Part shown: in pieces, positions 44,089 through 52,304 of the stretch
Layout: every line of letters starts with the position of its first letter
How positions within the stretch are numbered: the first letter of the stretch is position 1
From: CAXBES01 sp963974915
GTDB taxonomy: Bacteria > Bacteroidota > Bacteroidia > Flavobacteriales > Flavobacteriaceae
NCBI GenBank assembly: GCA_963974915.1
Contig: CAXBES010000016.1
Location: forward strand, 1 to 64,000
Direction: 5' to 3'
Length of the DNA stretch: 64,000 nt
Program-made: the position numbers and the translations under genes
Notes under the pieces: model-generated
What the model saw: only the letters and a program-made list of their open reading frames with translations
Databases searched by the model: none
What the model was told of the DNA's origin: nothing

Positions 44089-46572
44089 ATGGTAGATTAT
44101 ACACTTACTAATAAGTTAAAACAAACAGTTCATATTGCGCAAGCTATTGCCAGGGAGTACGCGCACGAAAAATATTCGGCTGCTCATTTGTTAAAAGCCT
44201 TACTTCACAAGGATATTGGAATGATGAAGTTTATAGATACCATGGGCCAAGATGCGTATTATGTTGAAGAATGGGCAGAAGTTCGTTTGGAATCCTTGCC
44301 AAAAACCACCAAGATTCCCGAGAATCCTGTTGGGGACTCTTCTGTGGAAGCTGTTTTTTACGAAGCAGATAATATTAAATTGAAGTTAGGGCTGGATGAT
44401 GTAAACGAATACTGTCTTCTCATTTCTTTATGTACACCGGGGGTAGGGTTCTCATACGATCAATTAAAAACATTTCCATTAACTCCTAACGAAATTATTG
44501 ATCACCTTGGTTCTGGAAGCAGCGGAAAAGCTTCAGCAGGATCTACATCAACTAAAAAATCCGGGAAAGCATCCGGTGCAAGTACTTCAGCAGGATCTAC
44601 CTTACAAAAATATTGCACCGATAAGACTTCCGAAGCAAGAAATGAATCTATCGAAAATATTTCGGGACGAGATTCAGAAATAAAAATGATCACTGAAATC
44701 CTTGGAAGGAGATCTAAACCTAATGTTCTTATTCTTGGGGATCCCGGAGTGGGGAAAACTGTTTTAATGAACGGACTATCATATGCTACCATCAATGAGA
44801 ATATCCCGGGACATTTAAAGGATGCGAGGGTATTTGAATTAGACTTTATTAATCTGGTTTCGGGAGCCGGTTATAAGGGGGAAATTGAAGACAGGTTACA
44901 GAAAGTCTTTAACGAATTAAAAGAATTTGACAAACCGATATTGTTGATCGACGAACTTAAAAATATTACAGAAAAAACTTCCGGAAATCAAGGGTTGGTG
45001 AATATACTTAAGTCTGAATTAGTAAAAGGCGGCTTAACCATCATAGCCACTGCAACAAATGATGCCTTTAGAAAACATATTGAACCGGATGAAGGTTTAT
45101 CGCGCCAGTTCGAAATAGTTAGATTAATGGAGCCTAGTGAGGAAGAAGCTCATAGAATGATAATGAATTCGGTGTCGTATTATACAGATCATCACGAACT
45201 GGAAATTGATTCGGAAACCATCGCTGAAGCTATTCGTCTTGCGAAACGGTACAACAAGGAACGCAGTTTGCCGGATTCGGCATTAGATCTAATTGACAGA
45301 ACCATGTCTGCCGCCAAGTTTATGGTGGAAACCTCGGTTCCTGAAATAACATCCTTAAAGGAGCGGTTAGATTTGCTTAAAAAGGAAAAAATGGAGTCGC
45401 ACAGGGTTTTATCTGAGCAAAACTGGATGTATAGACAAATGCAGGATAAATTGAGTTATTTGCTATTTACCGAGTTGGGTGAGGATGATCATTTTGAAAA
45501 TATTCTCGAACCAAAAGAAGGCTTTAAAACTTTAAACGGGGTCCTCGATAGTTTAAAAGAGATCGCCGAAAGAGAGAAGAAAAGTATCAACAAAAATGAC
45601 ATTGCTTCTACGATCGCTAACAAGACCGGGATTCCAACGGGAAAATTGCAAGCCGATGAGAAAGAACGTCTTCTCAACATGGAGGAAGTGTTGCAAAAAC
45701 GTGTAATTGGTCAGGATCACGCTGTAAAAATAATTACCGAAGCGGTACTTGAGTCACGTTCGGGTTTAAGTAAACCGGGATTACCTATAGGGTCGTTTTT
45801 CTTTTCCGGACCAACCGGTACAGGTAAAACCGAATTGGCAAAGGCCTTGGCAGAGTTTTTATTCCAGGATGAAGGTTCTATCATCAGGTTCGATATGTCT
45901 GAATTTAAAGAAGAGCATTCGGCAGCTTTATTATACGGTGCACCTCCGGGGTATGTTGGTTATGAAGAAGGTGGTTTACTGGTTAATAAGATTCGTCAGA
46001 AGCCATATTCAATCGTCCTTTTTGACGAAATAGAGAAAGCGCATCCATCGGTTTTTGACATCTTTTTACAGATTTTGGATGAGGGTAAGTTGCATGACCG
46101 ACTGGGGAAGGAGGGAGACTTCTCTAATGCGGTAATACTTTTTACTTCAAATATTGGGAGTCAGCATATTGTGGATTCCTTCGGAAACGGGGTGATACCA
46201 AAATCTAGTGATTTATTGGAGATGATGGGGAATCATTTCAGACCCGAATTTTTAGGCCGACTCACCGAAATTATACCATTCTCACCAATAACAGAAGAGA
46301 ATATTGGCAAGATATTTAAGATACAACTAAAGGACCTCCACAAGGCTTTAGATAAGCAGGAAATTGAGTTGGAAATTAGCGATGAAGCCACTGCTATGCT
46401 GGCAAAAAAAGGGTTTACCCCAAAATACGGAGCAAGGCCACTTCGCGGTGTTATTAGAAGTGATCTAAGATCACCATTGTCTAAAATGATCATCTCCGGA
46501 AAGATTTCGAAGGGAGCAAAAATAAAACTAGAGCTCGATAAGAAAAACGAGTTGAAATGGAATATTACTTAA
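44089..46572 (+). CDS. tssH: T6SS ClpV-type AAA+ ATPase
   Basis: An 827-aa double-AAA+ unfoldase that disassembles contracted TssBC sheaths. A Clp-N domain (1-135) is followed by a Ser/Gly/Lys/Ala-rich linker (141-171), AAA1 with Walker A GDPGVGKT (217-224) and Walker B LLIDEL (Asp288/Glu289), a shortened middle region, and AAA2 with GPTGTGKT and VLFDEIEKAHPSVFD. The D1 arginine-finger segment reads LSRQF instead of LxRRF, and K replaces H after Walker B, so D1 coupling may differ from ClpB. It is first in tssH-tssB-tssC. Confidence 0.93.
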   Translation: MVDYTLTNKLKQTVHIAQAIAREYAHEKYSAAHLLKALLHKDIGMMKFIDTMGQDAYYVEEWAEVRLESLPKTTKIPENPVGDSSVEAVFYEADNIKLKLGLDDVNEYCLLISLCTPGVGFSYDQLKTFPLTPNEIIDHLGSGSSGKASAGSTSTKKSGKASGASTSAGSTLQKYCTDKTSEARNESIENISGRDSEIKMITEILGRRSKPNVLILGDPGVGKTVLMNGLSYATINENIPGHLKDARVFELDFINLVSGAGYKGEIEDRLQKVFNELKEFDKPILLIDELKNITEKTSGNQGLVNILKSELVKGGLTIIATATNDAFRKHIEPDEGLSRQFEIVRLMEPSEEEAHRMIMNSVSYYTDHHELEIDSETIAEAIRLAKRYNKERSLPDSALDLIDRTMSAAKFMVETSVPEITSLKERLDLLKKEKMESHRVLSEQNWMYRQMQDKLSYLLFTELGEDDHFENILEPKEGFKTLNGVLDSLKEIAEREKKSINKNDIASTIANKTGIPTGKLQADEKERLLNMEEVLQKRVIGQDHAVKIITEAVLESRSGLSKPGLPIGSFFFSGPTGTGKTELAKALAEFLFQDEGSIIRFDMSEFKEEHSAALLYGAPPGYVGYEEGGLLVNKIRQKPYSIVLFDEIEKAHPSVFDIFLQILDEGKLHDRLGKEGDFSNAVILFTSNIGSQHIVDSFGNGVIPKSSDLLEMMGNHFRPEFLGRLTEIIPFSPITEENIGKIFKIQLKDLHKALDKQEIELEISDEATAMLAKKGFTPKYGARPLRGVIRSDLRSPLSKMIISGKISKGAKIKLELDKKNELKWNIT

Positions 46573-46626
46573 TTTTTGTAAGAAAAATTCAAAAAAAACC
46601 TATATTTAACATAAATAAGCAACATT

Positions 46627-47076
46627 ATGAGTGATACATATGGAATTGGGGGAACCGAAGTAAAAACAGATGCGAATGAAGCATTTGCAGATATACCTCA
46701 GAATAGAACCCTCTTAGTAGAAAAACTAACGAACGATCCTGCTATTAAACCGGTGGTACAAACCGGACTAAAAACCGTTGAAGAGGTTTTTGAACATTAC
46801 AAGCCTGAAGTAGAAGTTGAGTTTGAAGATAGTGATGGTGTTGGGAAGAAGGAAATGCTTCATTTCAGTAATTTAGGTGATTTTGGAGCCAAGGGAATTA
46901 CTCGTCAGAGTGGCTACTTAAAGGATCTGGACACAGAGAAGGATCAGTACATTAAAGTTGTTAAGCAACTTAAAACGAATAAGATCTTAAAAACTGCTCT
47001 GGCAGATCCTGAAGCAAAACAGGCTTTATTGGACTCTATAAGAGCATTACTAACCGAAATTGAAGAAAATAAATAA
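46627..47076 (+). CDS. tssB: T6SS contractile sheath small subunit
   Basis: A 149-aa small sheath protein that pairs with TssC. Signature: RTLLVEKLTNDPAIKPV, EVEFEDSDGVGKKEMLHFSNLGDFG and LDTEKDQYIKVVKQLKTN. Compared with proteobacterial TssB it has the shorter N-terminus seen in subtype iii systems. It lies 5 bases before tssC and 54 bases after tssH. Confidence 0.93.
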   Translation: MSDTYGIGGTEVKTDANEAFADIPQNRTLLVEKLTNDPAIKPVVQTGLKTVEEVFEHYKPEVEVEFEDSDGVGKKEMLHFSNLGDFGAKGITRQSGYLKDLDTEKDQYIKVVKQLKTNKILKTALADPEAKQALLDSIRALLTEIEENK

Positions 47077-47081
47077 TAAAT

Positions 47082-48428
47082 ATGGCTGCTAATCAACAAC
47101 AATTTTCACCTGTAGAGAATCCTGCCGAATTCCTAAAAGAGAGTAGTGATAAGCTGGTAAAGTTTGGTGGGTTCGACTTGCTGGAAGCTTGTATTGAGGG
47201 TGTTCAGAATATGAATCCCGAACGAAAGGCAAGAAAGAAGATCTTCTTGACCGAAATGACGAAGAAGGAAGAGAGAGAAACATTAAAAAAGACCTTAGAA
47301 ATTTGGTCGAATGTACTATCCGGTACAGATGATATTTCTGAAATGGTGGAAGGTGCCGAAAAGAGTGCCGAAGAAGCTCAAACTAGCCTGAGAAAGAATT
47401 TAGGAAAAGCCATTGATGCCACTCGGGATCTGGAAAGATCGTACAGATCTGTTGCATTATTTTATAAGAATTCTGAATCGGATAAAGTTAAAAATATTTC
47501 TATAGTGAATGCCGAATTGGACCAAATGAAAGATTTGGACAATACGCGGTTTATAGATGCCATCGCAGAAGAACTCAATGGTGCGTTCGATAGGTTAGAC
47601 CTTCGTGAGAATTACGGTTTACTCGTAATTCCCGGGTATTTAGGATCTAATAAAGTTGTAGAAAAATGGGCAAAGATCGCTCATGATAATAAGGTGATGC
47701 TTGTCACAGACTTCGAGCACTTAGACGAACCGGATGATGTTATGGAAATGTTTGAAATGGCAAATTTAACAGGAGGTGATAAATATCGCTCTAATGTTAT
47801 GATGTCATGTAATTGGCTTGTAGGAAGAGGAAAACATGATGAAGTAGGGGAAGAGGATGATCTTTTCGTTCCGCCTTCCGGAGCATTAGCCGGTAAAATT
47901 TATAGTACATTAATGTCTCAGGTTACCGCAGGTAAGAAATTTGGTGGTATGAACGAGGTAGATGGGGTACGTTTCGATCTTAAGAAAAGTGATATTGCTC
48001 AATTGGAGAAGTTAGGGCTAGTGCCAATGGTAAATGAATACGGAAAGGTAATGGCATTCTCGGCAAAGACACTGTTCAATGGAGATAACCTAGGGTTACA
48101 AACATATTCTGTTGTTCGTGTTTTCGACTATGTTACTAAGGTTTTGATGGATTTCTTAAACCGAAGAGCATTCGAGAACTTCAACGCAAGAACGAGAAAA
48201 GAACTTATGGGGCAGATCGTGAAATTCTTGGATAGTATCACCGGGCCGGATAAGTTAATTGAAGATTTCTCAATAAAAAGATTTGAACAAGACCCTAATC
48301 AGAAGGATCGTGTTCATCTTGATATTCATATGAAACCATATTTTCCAGCTAAGAACTTTATGATCAAAATGGATGGTCAGAAAGGCGATGATGGTACAGA
48401 ATGGGATTCAGAATATGAGCAGCAGTAA
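47082..48428 (+). CDS. tssC: T6SS contractile sheath large subunit
   Basis: A 448-aa sheath protein. Recognisable blocks: ENYGLLVIPGYLGSNKVVEKW, VMLVTDFEHLDEPDDVMEMF, VMMSCNWLVGRGKHDEVGEED and VPMVNEYGKVMAFSAKTLF. The C-terminus (KPYFPAKNFMIKMDG) forms the strand shared with TssB. With tssB it makes the contractile tube around Hcp. A strong terminator follows. Confidence 0.94.
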   Translation: MAANQQQFSPVENPAEFLKESSDKLVKFGGFDLLEACIEGVQNMNPERKARKKIFLTEMTKKEERETLKKTLEIWSNVLSGTDDISEMVEGAEKSAEEAQTSLRKNLGKAIDATRDLERSYRSVALFYKNSESDKVKNISIVNAELDQMKDLDNTRFIDAIAEELNGAFDRLDLRENYGLLVIPGYLGSNKVVEKWAKIAHDNKVMLVTDFEHLDEPDDVMEMFEMANLTGGDKYRSNVMMSCNWLVGRGKHDEVGEEDDLFVPPSGALAGKIYSTLMSQVTAGKKFGGMNEVDGVRFDLKKSDIAQLEKLGLVPMVNEYGKVMAFSAKTLFNGDNLGLQTYSVVRVFDYVTKVLMDFLNRRAFENFNARTRKELMGQIVKFLDSITGPDKLIEDFSIKRFEQDPNQKDRVHLDIHMKPYFPAKNFMIKMDGQKGDDGTEWDSEYEQQ

Positions 48429-48448
48429 TCTGCACCAACCAAAATTTT

Positions 48449-48474
48449 AAGGCGACCATCTGGTCGCCTTTTTT
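48449..48474. terminator. Terminator after tssC
   Basis: Perfect 9-bp stem AAGGCGACC/GGTCGCCTT with a 4-base loop and flanking A and T runs. It separates the convergent tssHBC and leftward spike operons. Confidence 0.93.
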
Positions 48475-48506
48475 ATATTTCATGTTGTAATTTTATTGCC
48501 GGCAAC

Positions 48507-49658
48507 TCATCTCCAGCTTACTTCGTAAGGCATATTTGCAAGTTCGCTGGGAGCATAAGGACGTAAAGCCTTTCCACTTCCCCTCCAAACAAGAGTTAAC
48601 TTATTTAGCTCAGGCTCTATTAAGATCGTTTGAAGTACGGGGTCTGTATTTATTAGTTTTCCGTTTCTGCCATCGATTTTAATTATAGGTATTTCCTTCG
48701 GAATGGTAAATACAAACTCTTGTTTTTGCGGATGAATATTAACTAACCTGCATTGTTGTCCAACTGTTAAGTGATTCGATTGTAAACCAAGGGAAGCCCC
48801 GTTACAGGCTCTAAAGTCTAATGCCGAAACATTTGGATCAGGATTGCTATTAAGTAATGACTCTGAAGCCCATTTGTTTTTTATTTCTGAAATGTTTTCG
48901 TCCATACCTTCAGGAATGGTGTAACTTCCAAAGTACGCTACTCTGGGAAACCACCCCGGATGTAACCAATCCGTACAAACAGGAACAGGCATTTTATACC
49001 ATTCCAATACATTTTTACATATAAAATTCTCGGGAGAAAGTAACTGGTATGGATTCTCAATATTTGGTAATTCTAAAGATGCGAGTGTAGATTCTGTAGG
49101 TTCTACAATATACCCTTTTCCGAGGGGGTTTCTTGGATACCGGTATGGGCTACCGGCTAGAATATCGAGGACCTCACTGGTATATTTAAAAGATTCTTCC
49201 GCCTCAATTATATCTCTTAGAGATTTTTCGGCATCCAGGTCTTTTCCGCCGTAAGCATGAGTGTAGGATAATGGTATTTCGCTAATTTTATTTTCATATT
49301 GAAATAGATACCCTTTGCCTTCTGCCTTATAGACTTTCCGATCTGCAAATATAGAATAGTGCATGGCTAATTTCCCGATCTCAATAGAAGCTGAAAAATT
49401 TTCTACTTCTTTGATACTTCTTGCTTTGCCTTTTAAAACAACATCGGTCAAGGGTTTTAACGGATATACATCAATATCTTGTTCAAATAGCCCGTCGATC
49501 TCTTCATTCATAACATGGTCTTCAATAATACTTTCCTGATCTTCATGCAGTGTACAAGAACCGTTCAGATTAATTTGATAAGTACGTTTGGCAATTACCG
49601 AAAGTATATGCTTCCCTTTTTTATTAAGACCTGAAATTTGTTGTGATGTATGGGACAT
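48507..49658 (-). CDS. DUF2169-type protein, T6SS adaptor candidate (long copy)
   Basis: A 383-aa protein resembling DUF2169 adaptors: paired SYTHAYGGKDLDAEKS and YRYPRNPLGKGYIVEPT, then LELPNIENPYQLLSPENF, in the order known for that family. DUF2169 proteins are encoded with PAAR-like spike tips in many T6SS loci and are thought to load effectors. The N-terminal IAKRTYQINLNGSCTL stretch differs from the shorter copy. It is last in the leftward spike operon. Exact role here is inferred. Confidence 0.8.
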   Translation of the reverse strand: MSHTSQQISGLNKKGKHILSVIAKRTYQINLNGSCTLHEDQESIIEDHVMNEEIDGLFEQDIDVYPLKPLTDVVLKGKARSIKEVENFSASIEIGKLAMHYSIFADRKVYKAEGKGYLFQYENKISEIPLSYTHAYGGKDLDAEKSLRDIIEAEESFKYTSEVLDILAGSPYRYPRNPLGKGYIVEPTESTLASLELPNIENPYQLLSPENFICKNVLEWYKMPVPVCTDWLHPGWFPRVAYFGSYTIPEGMDENISEIKNKWASESLLNSNPDPNVSALDFRACNGASLGLQSNHLTVGQQCRLVNIHPQKQEFVFTIPKEIPIIKIDGRNGKLINTDPVLQTILIEPELNKLTLVWRGSGKALRPYAPSELANMPYEVSWR

Positions 49659-49674
49659 ATTAATGTGGAAAAGG

Positions 49675-50118
49675 TTAGAACTTGGATGTTGGCGGATATA
49701 TAAGGTAATAGATTAGCAAAATTGTCCCCGAAAGGCCTAAAAACGCAAGCACCCCATAGAATTTCCATGGAAAACTACCTTCCAGAACAGCCGCAAGGGG
49801 TTTGTCTTTTGGATAGAAGACCTTGACATTATCTCCAATATTATATTTTTTTTCTTTTTCGAAGTTTCCCGAATTTAAAGTGATTTTTTTTCCTGTAGCA
49901 TCATTAAAGCTAAAAATAGGGGCATATGCCATTTTATCGTTGGTGAGACTTTGAGGATTACTTTCTTTCTCCTTAAATCCTTCAATAGTTGCGATTGCAG
50001 TTACTCCGCTATTTTGCATTTGGTAAAGCTGATAAAGCTTCCAAACGGCGAATACAAACATTGCAAAAATTAGAACAAGCATGAAAACTTTCACAAAAGG
50101 GGATGCATCTTTAAGCAT
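49675..50118 (-). CDS. DUF3592-type membrane protein
   Basis: A 147-aa protein with membrane helices at about 9-28 and 113-140 and a beta-rich middle (ATIEGFKEKESN, APIFSFNDATGKKITL, YNIGDNVKVFYPKDKP), the usual pattern of DUF3592. The soluble part lies between the helices, probably on the periplasmic side. In this operon it sits between a PAAR-like gene and a DUF2169 gene and could be an immunity protein or an accessory; both ideas are untested. Confidence 0.7.
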   Translation of the reverse strand: MLKDASPFVKVFMLVLIFAMFVFAVWKLYQLYQMQNSGVTAIATIEGFKEKESNPQSLTNDKMAYAPIFSFNDATGKKITLNSGNFEKEKKYNIGDNVKVFYPKDKPLAAVLEGSFPWKFYGVLAFLGLSGTILLIYYLIYPPTSKF

Positions 50119-50133
50119 AGATTTCAGAATTGA

Positions 50134-50904
50134 TTAATTAATAGTTTCACCCTGGCTATAATGGTTCTCCATCATACTTTCAATTTGTTGATCGGAATAA
50201 TTTCCCGGCCAGTTCCCGGGTGCCGGTCCCGCCGATGGACCAACCGGAGAACCAACAAATACACCAATTACCTTACCAAAGACCTGTTCGGCAACGCCTC
50301 CTCCAAATTTACTGCTAAAAACTAATGCAGTGGTTAATCCTGCGCTTACCGAAAATCTTCCTGCAAGTCTGGCGACACCGCTCATAGCTCCCTTTGCGAG
50401 AGCTCCGCCTAATAAGTTAATCGCTCCACTAACGGCAACATCTACGGCTACACTTAGCATACTAGCGCCGAAATCGGCCATAGTGAAATTAGCTAAATTA
50501 CAACCTGGAGCTATAACTCCGTTTAAAGAAGCTCCGGGTACAGGGTCTGCACAGTTTAAATTGATTCCAACGTATACCCCAACGGCAATAGCGGTACTTG
50601 TGCCTCCCGATTGCACTGAAAAAGCACCGAATTCGGAAACAGAGCCACTTGTTAAAACTAACAATGGGAACAAGATATTGGGTGCAACATGTCCTATTCC
50701 CATACCAATATCTGAACCTCGTTGTACAACCAGAAAATTATGTGATTGTACGGTAGGAGCGAGTTGAGCCGATGTCATTAAGCCTCCCAGAACCTGCGCA
50801 ACCACATGCGGCATAACCACAGGTGGCGCCGGAGGCCCCGGTGTTCCCATATGCCAATCTACGCCTAGCATGGGATGTATATTTGTATGTATAGAACAGT
50901 ACAT
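50134..50904 (-). CDS. PAAR-like spike-tip protein with hydrophobic C-terminal half
   Basis: A 256-aa Gly/Val/Pro-rich protein. Residues 1-135 resemble PAAR/DUF4150-type tips: HPMLGVDWHMGTPGPPAPPVVMPH, a GHVAPNILFP with His72, and several Cys and His that could bind zinc. Residues about 145-215 are hydrophobic and small-residue rich (GAINLLGGALAKGAMSGVARLAGRF) and may insert into membranes or form a helical bundle. The C-terminus is polar. No known enzyme fold. Neighbours on both sides are DUF2169 or DUF3592 proteins, so it may be an effector-tip fusion. Confidence 0.7.
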   Translation of the reverse strand: MYCSIHTNIHPMLGVDWHMGTPGPPAPPVVMPHVVAQVLGGLMTSAQLAPTVQSHNFLVVQRGSDIGMGIGHVAPNILFPLLVLTSGSVSEFGAFSVQSGGTSTAIAVGVYVGINLNCADPVPGASLNGVIAPGCNLANFTMADFGASMLSVAVDVAVSGAINLLGGALAKGAMSGVARLAGRFSVSAGLTTALVFSSKFGGGVAEQVFGKVIGVFVGSPVGPSAGPAPGNWPGNYSDQQIESMMENHYSQGETIN

Positions 50905-50910
50905 GTTATA

Positions 50911-51879
50911 TTAGTTTTCTAATAATCTGATTATTGTTTTTCTCTTTTCTAAAGGCACCAAAGTATATTTAAATGGAAAATTATAAGTGATAAACGCTTG
51001 TTTTGAATCCGGAAGTAAACCTACTTGTTCTATCTTCATTTCACGCTTTTCTTTGATATCTCCAATCTTTATCTCTACCTCAAGAGGTAATTTTGGAATT
51101 AAAAAATTAAAAGAACCCTGATCGGTTACATTAGTTGCCGTGAGTAAGTCATTCGGTTTTACAGACTCTACGATCATCTGCGGAAAAGCAGAATTAAAGA
51201 ATCTATCACCTATTCGTTTAATTTTTGAATTATCTTCTTCTAACACCACATGATGTTTAGCTTTTAAGGGTAGGATAGGAAATGAAGCTAAGCCTGCGGG
51301 TTCCTGCCATGATTTCCATTTCGTGATCGGATCATCAACATGTTCAATATTGGGTAATTGATTACCGATGGCCGCCTCCTTTTTATAATAGTAGCCTTTG
51401 CCATAGGGATTCGACGGATATGGAATGTCCAGGCCATCCCAGGTTGTACTACCTCCGAAGGCATTGTGAAGGCTGAGCGGCATACTTTCAAAAGGTTCAG
51501 GATTACTTTTTGATAAAATTCCTAGTATCGATTTCCAAACTCTGTTTCCGAATACATTAACCTTATGAATAGTATTACCATTTAAATTAATCGCAACTTC
51601 TGTTTGAGTAATTGTTTTACCTTTGGGTGCTCTTGCATGACCAAAAAGTAAAATATCAACACCTCCACGAATATATACATCGTCTTTGTCCATAGGACCA
51701 AACTCACTTTCCCAGTAGTTGTCCTTTAACTCCCAGTCCTGAATTTTGCTTACAACGGCATTACCAGACTTATCTACATCGAATACAACTCTGCATTGTG
51801 CAGACATTGCGATATTTTCCTCACCAATCGTAGTGCGATGCGTCAATGTACTAAATGGAGTCTCGTTGTAGAATTCCAT
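50911..51879 (-). CDS. DUF2169-type protein, T6SS adaptor candidate (short copy)
   Basis: A 322-aa paralogue of the other DUF2169 protein in this operon: MEFYNETPFSTLTHRTTIG, VFGNRVWKS, LSLHNAFGGSTTWDG and YPSNPYGKGYYYKKEAA match the family. It starts 31 bases upstream of the PAAR-like gene's start region (6-base gap) and 1 base after the spike-extension gene. DUF2169 is commonly adjacent to PAAR/DUF4150 tips and may act as chaperone or adaptor. Confidence 0.83.
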   Translation of the reverse strand: MEFYNETPFSTLTHRTTIGEENIAMSAQCRVVFDVDKSGNAVVSKIQDWELKDNYWESEFGPMDKDDVYIRGGVDILLFGHARAPKGKTITQTEVAINLNGNTIHKVNVFGNRVWKSILGILSKSNPEPFESMPLSLHNAFGGSTTWDGLDIPYPSNPYGKGYYYKKEAAIGNQLPNIEHVDDPITKWKSWQEPAGLASFPILPLKAKHHVVLEEDNSKIKRIGDRFFNSAFPQMIVESVKPNDLLTATNVTDQGSFNFLIPKLPLEVEIKIGDIKEKREMKIEQVGLLPDSKQAFITYNFPFKYTLVPLEKRKTIIRLLEN

Positions 51880-51880
51880 G

Positions 51881-52303
51881 TTAATTAAGCTTTACACGTT
51901 CACCTTTTAAGGTCACATCATCATTTGCGACGATATCTACATTCCCCAAATCAGATTTTATGGTCTGTATTTTCGCAATATCCAGTTTTTCTCCTTCAGA
52001 AAGCAACATGGTGTCGCCTTTTGTGTACCGTTTGAAGTCTCCTTGAGTAGAAATTTTAGTGTCTTTCGCACTTTCTATTTCAATGTCTTCAGCAGAGATC
52101 TTTATATTTTTTTCTGCGGAAAAATGAATATTTTCAGCAGCTACTTTTAAGGTAGTACCATTTTCAGAAATAGTAATAGTAAAAATTGATTGACCGTTGG
52201 CATTGGTCAATCTAACCTCATCACAATGAGCCTGACCTTCAATGATTAATTGATGTCCTTGCTTTAAATCTTTGTGAAATGTACTGTTATTTACTTTTTT
52301 CAT
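51881..52303 (-). CDS. Detached beta-strand spike-extension protein
   Basis: The ATG at 52303 is preferred over an in-frame GTG at 52327 that would sit inside vgrG; product 140 aa. The sequence is a run of short alternating strands (IHFSAEKNIKISAEDIEIES, KDTKISTQGDFK, DVTLKGERVKLN) like the C-terminal needle of VgrG/gp5. It closely echoes the end of the VgrG upstream, and both end in K(V/L)N. It could be a separate extension fitting between VgrG and the PAAR-like tip. DUF3540-type proteins are the nearest known idea. Confidence 0.65.
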   Translation of the reverse strand: MKKVNNSTFHKDLKQGHQLIIEGQAHCDEVRLTNANGQSIFTITISENGTTLKVAAENIHFSAEKNIKISAEDIEIESAKDTKISTQGDFKRYTKGDTMLLSEGEKLDIAKIQTIKSDLGNVDIVANDDVTLKGERVKLN

Positions 52304-52304
52304 A

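Noticed and set aside
50330..50767. 145-aa rightward frame opposite the PAAR-like gene
   Set aside because: Proline/threonine/alanine-rich composition is what the complement of a Gly/Ala/Val-rich gene gives; no start context and no motifs.
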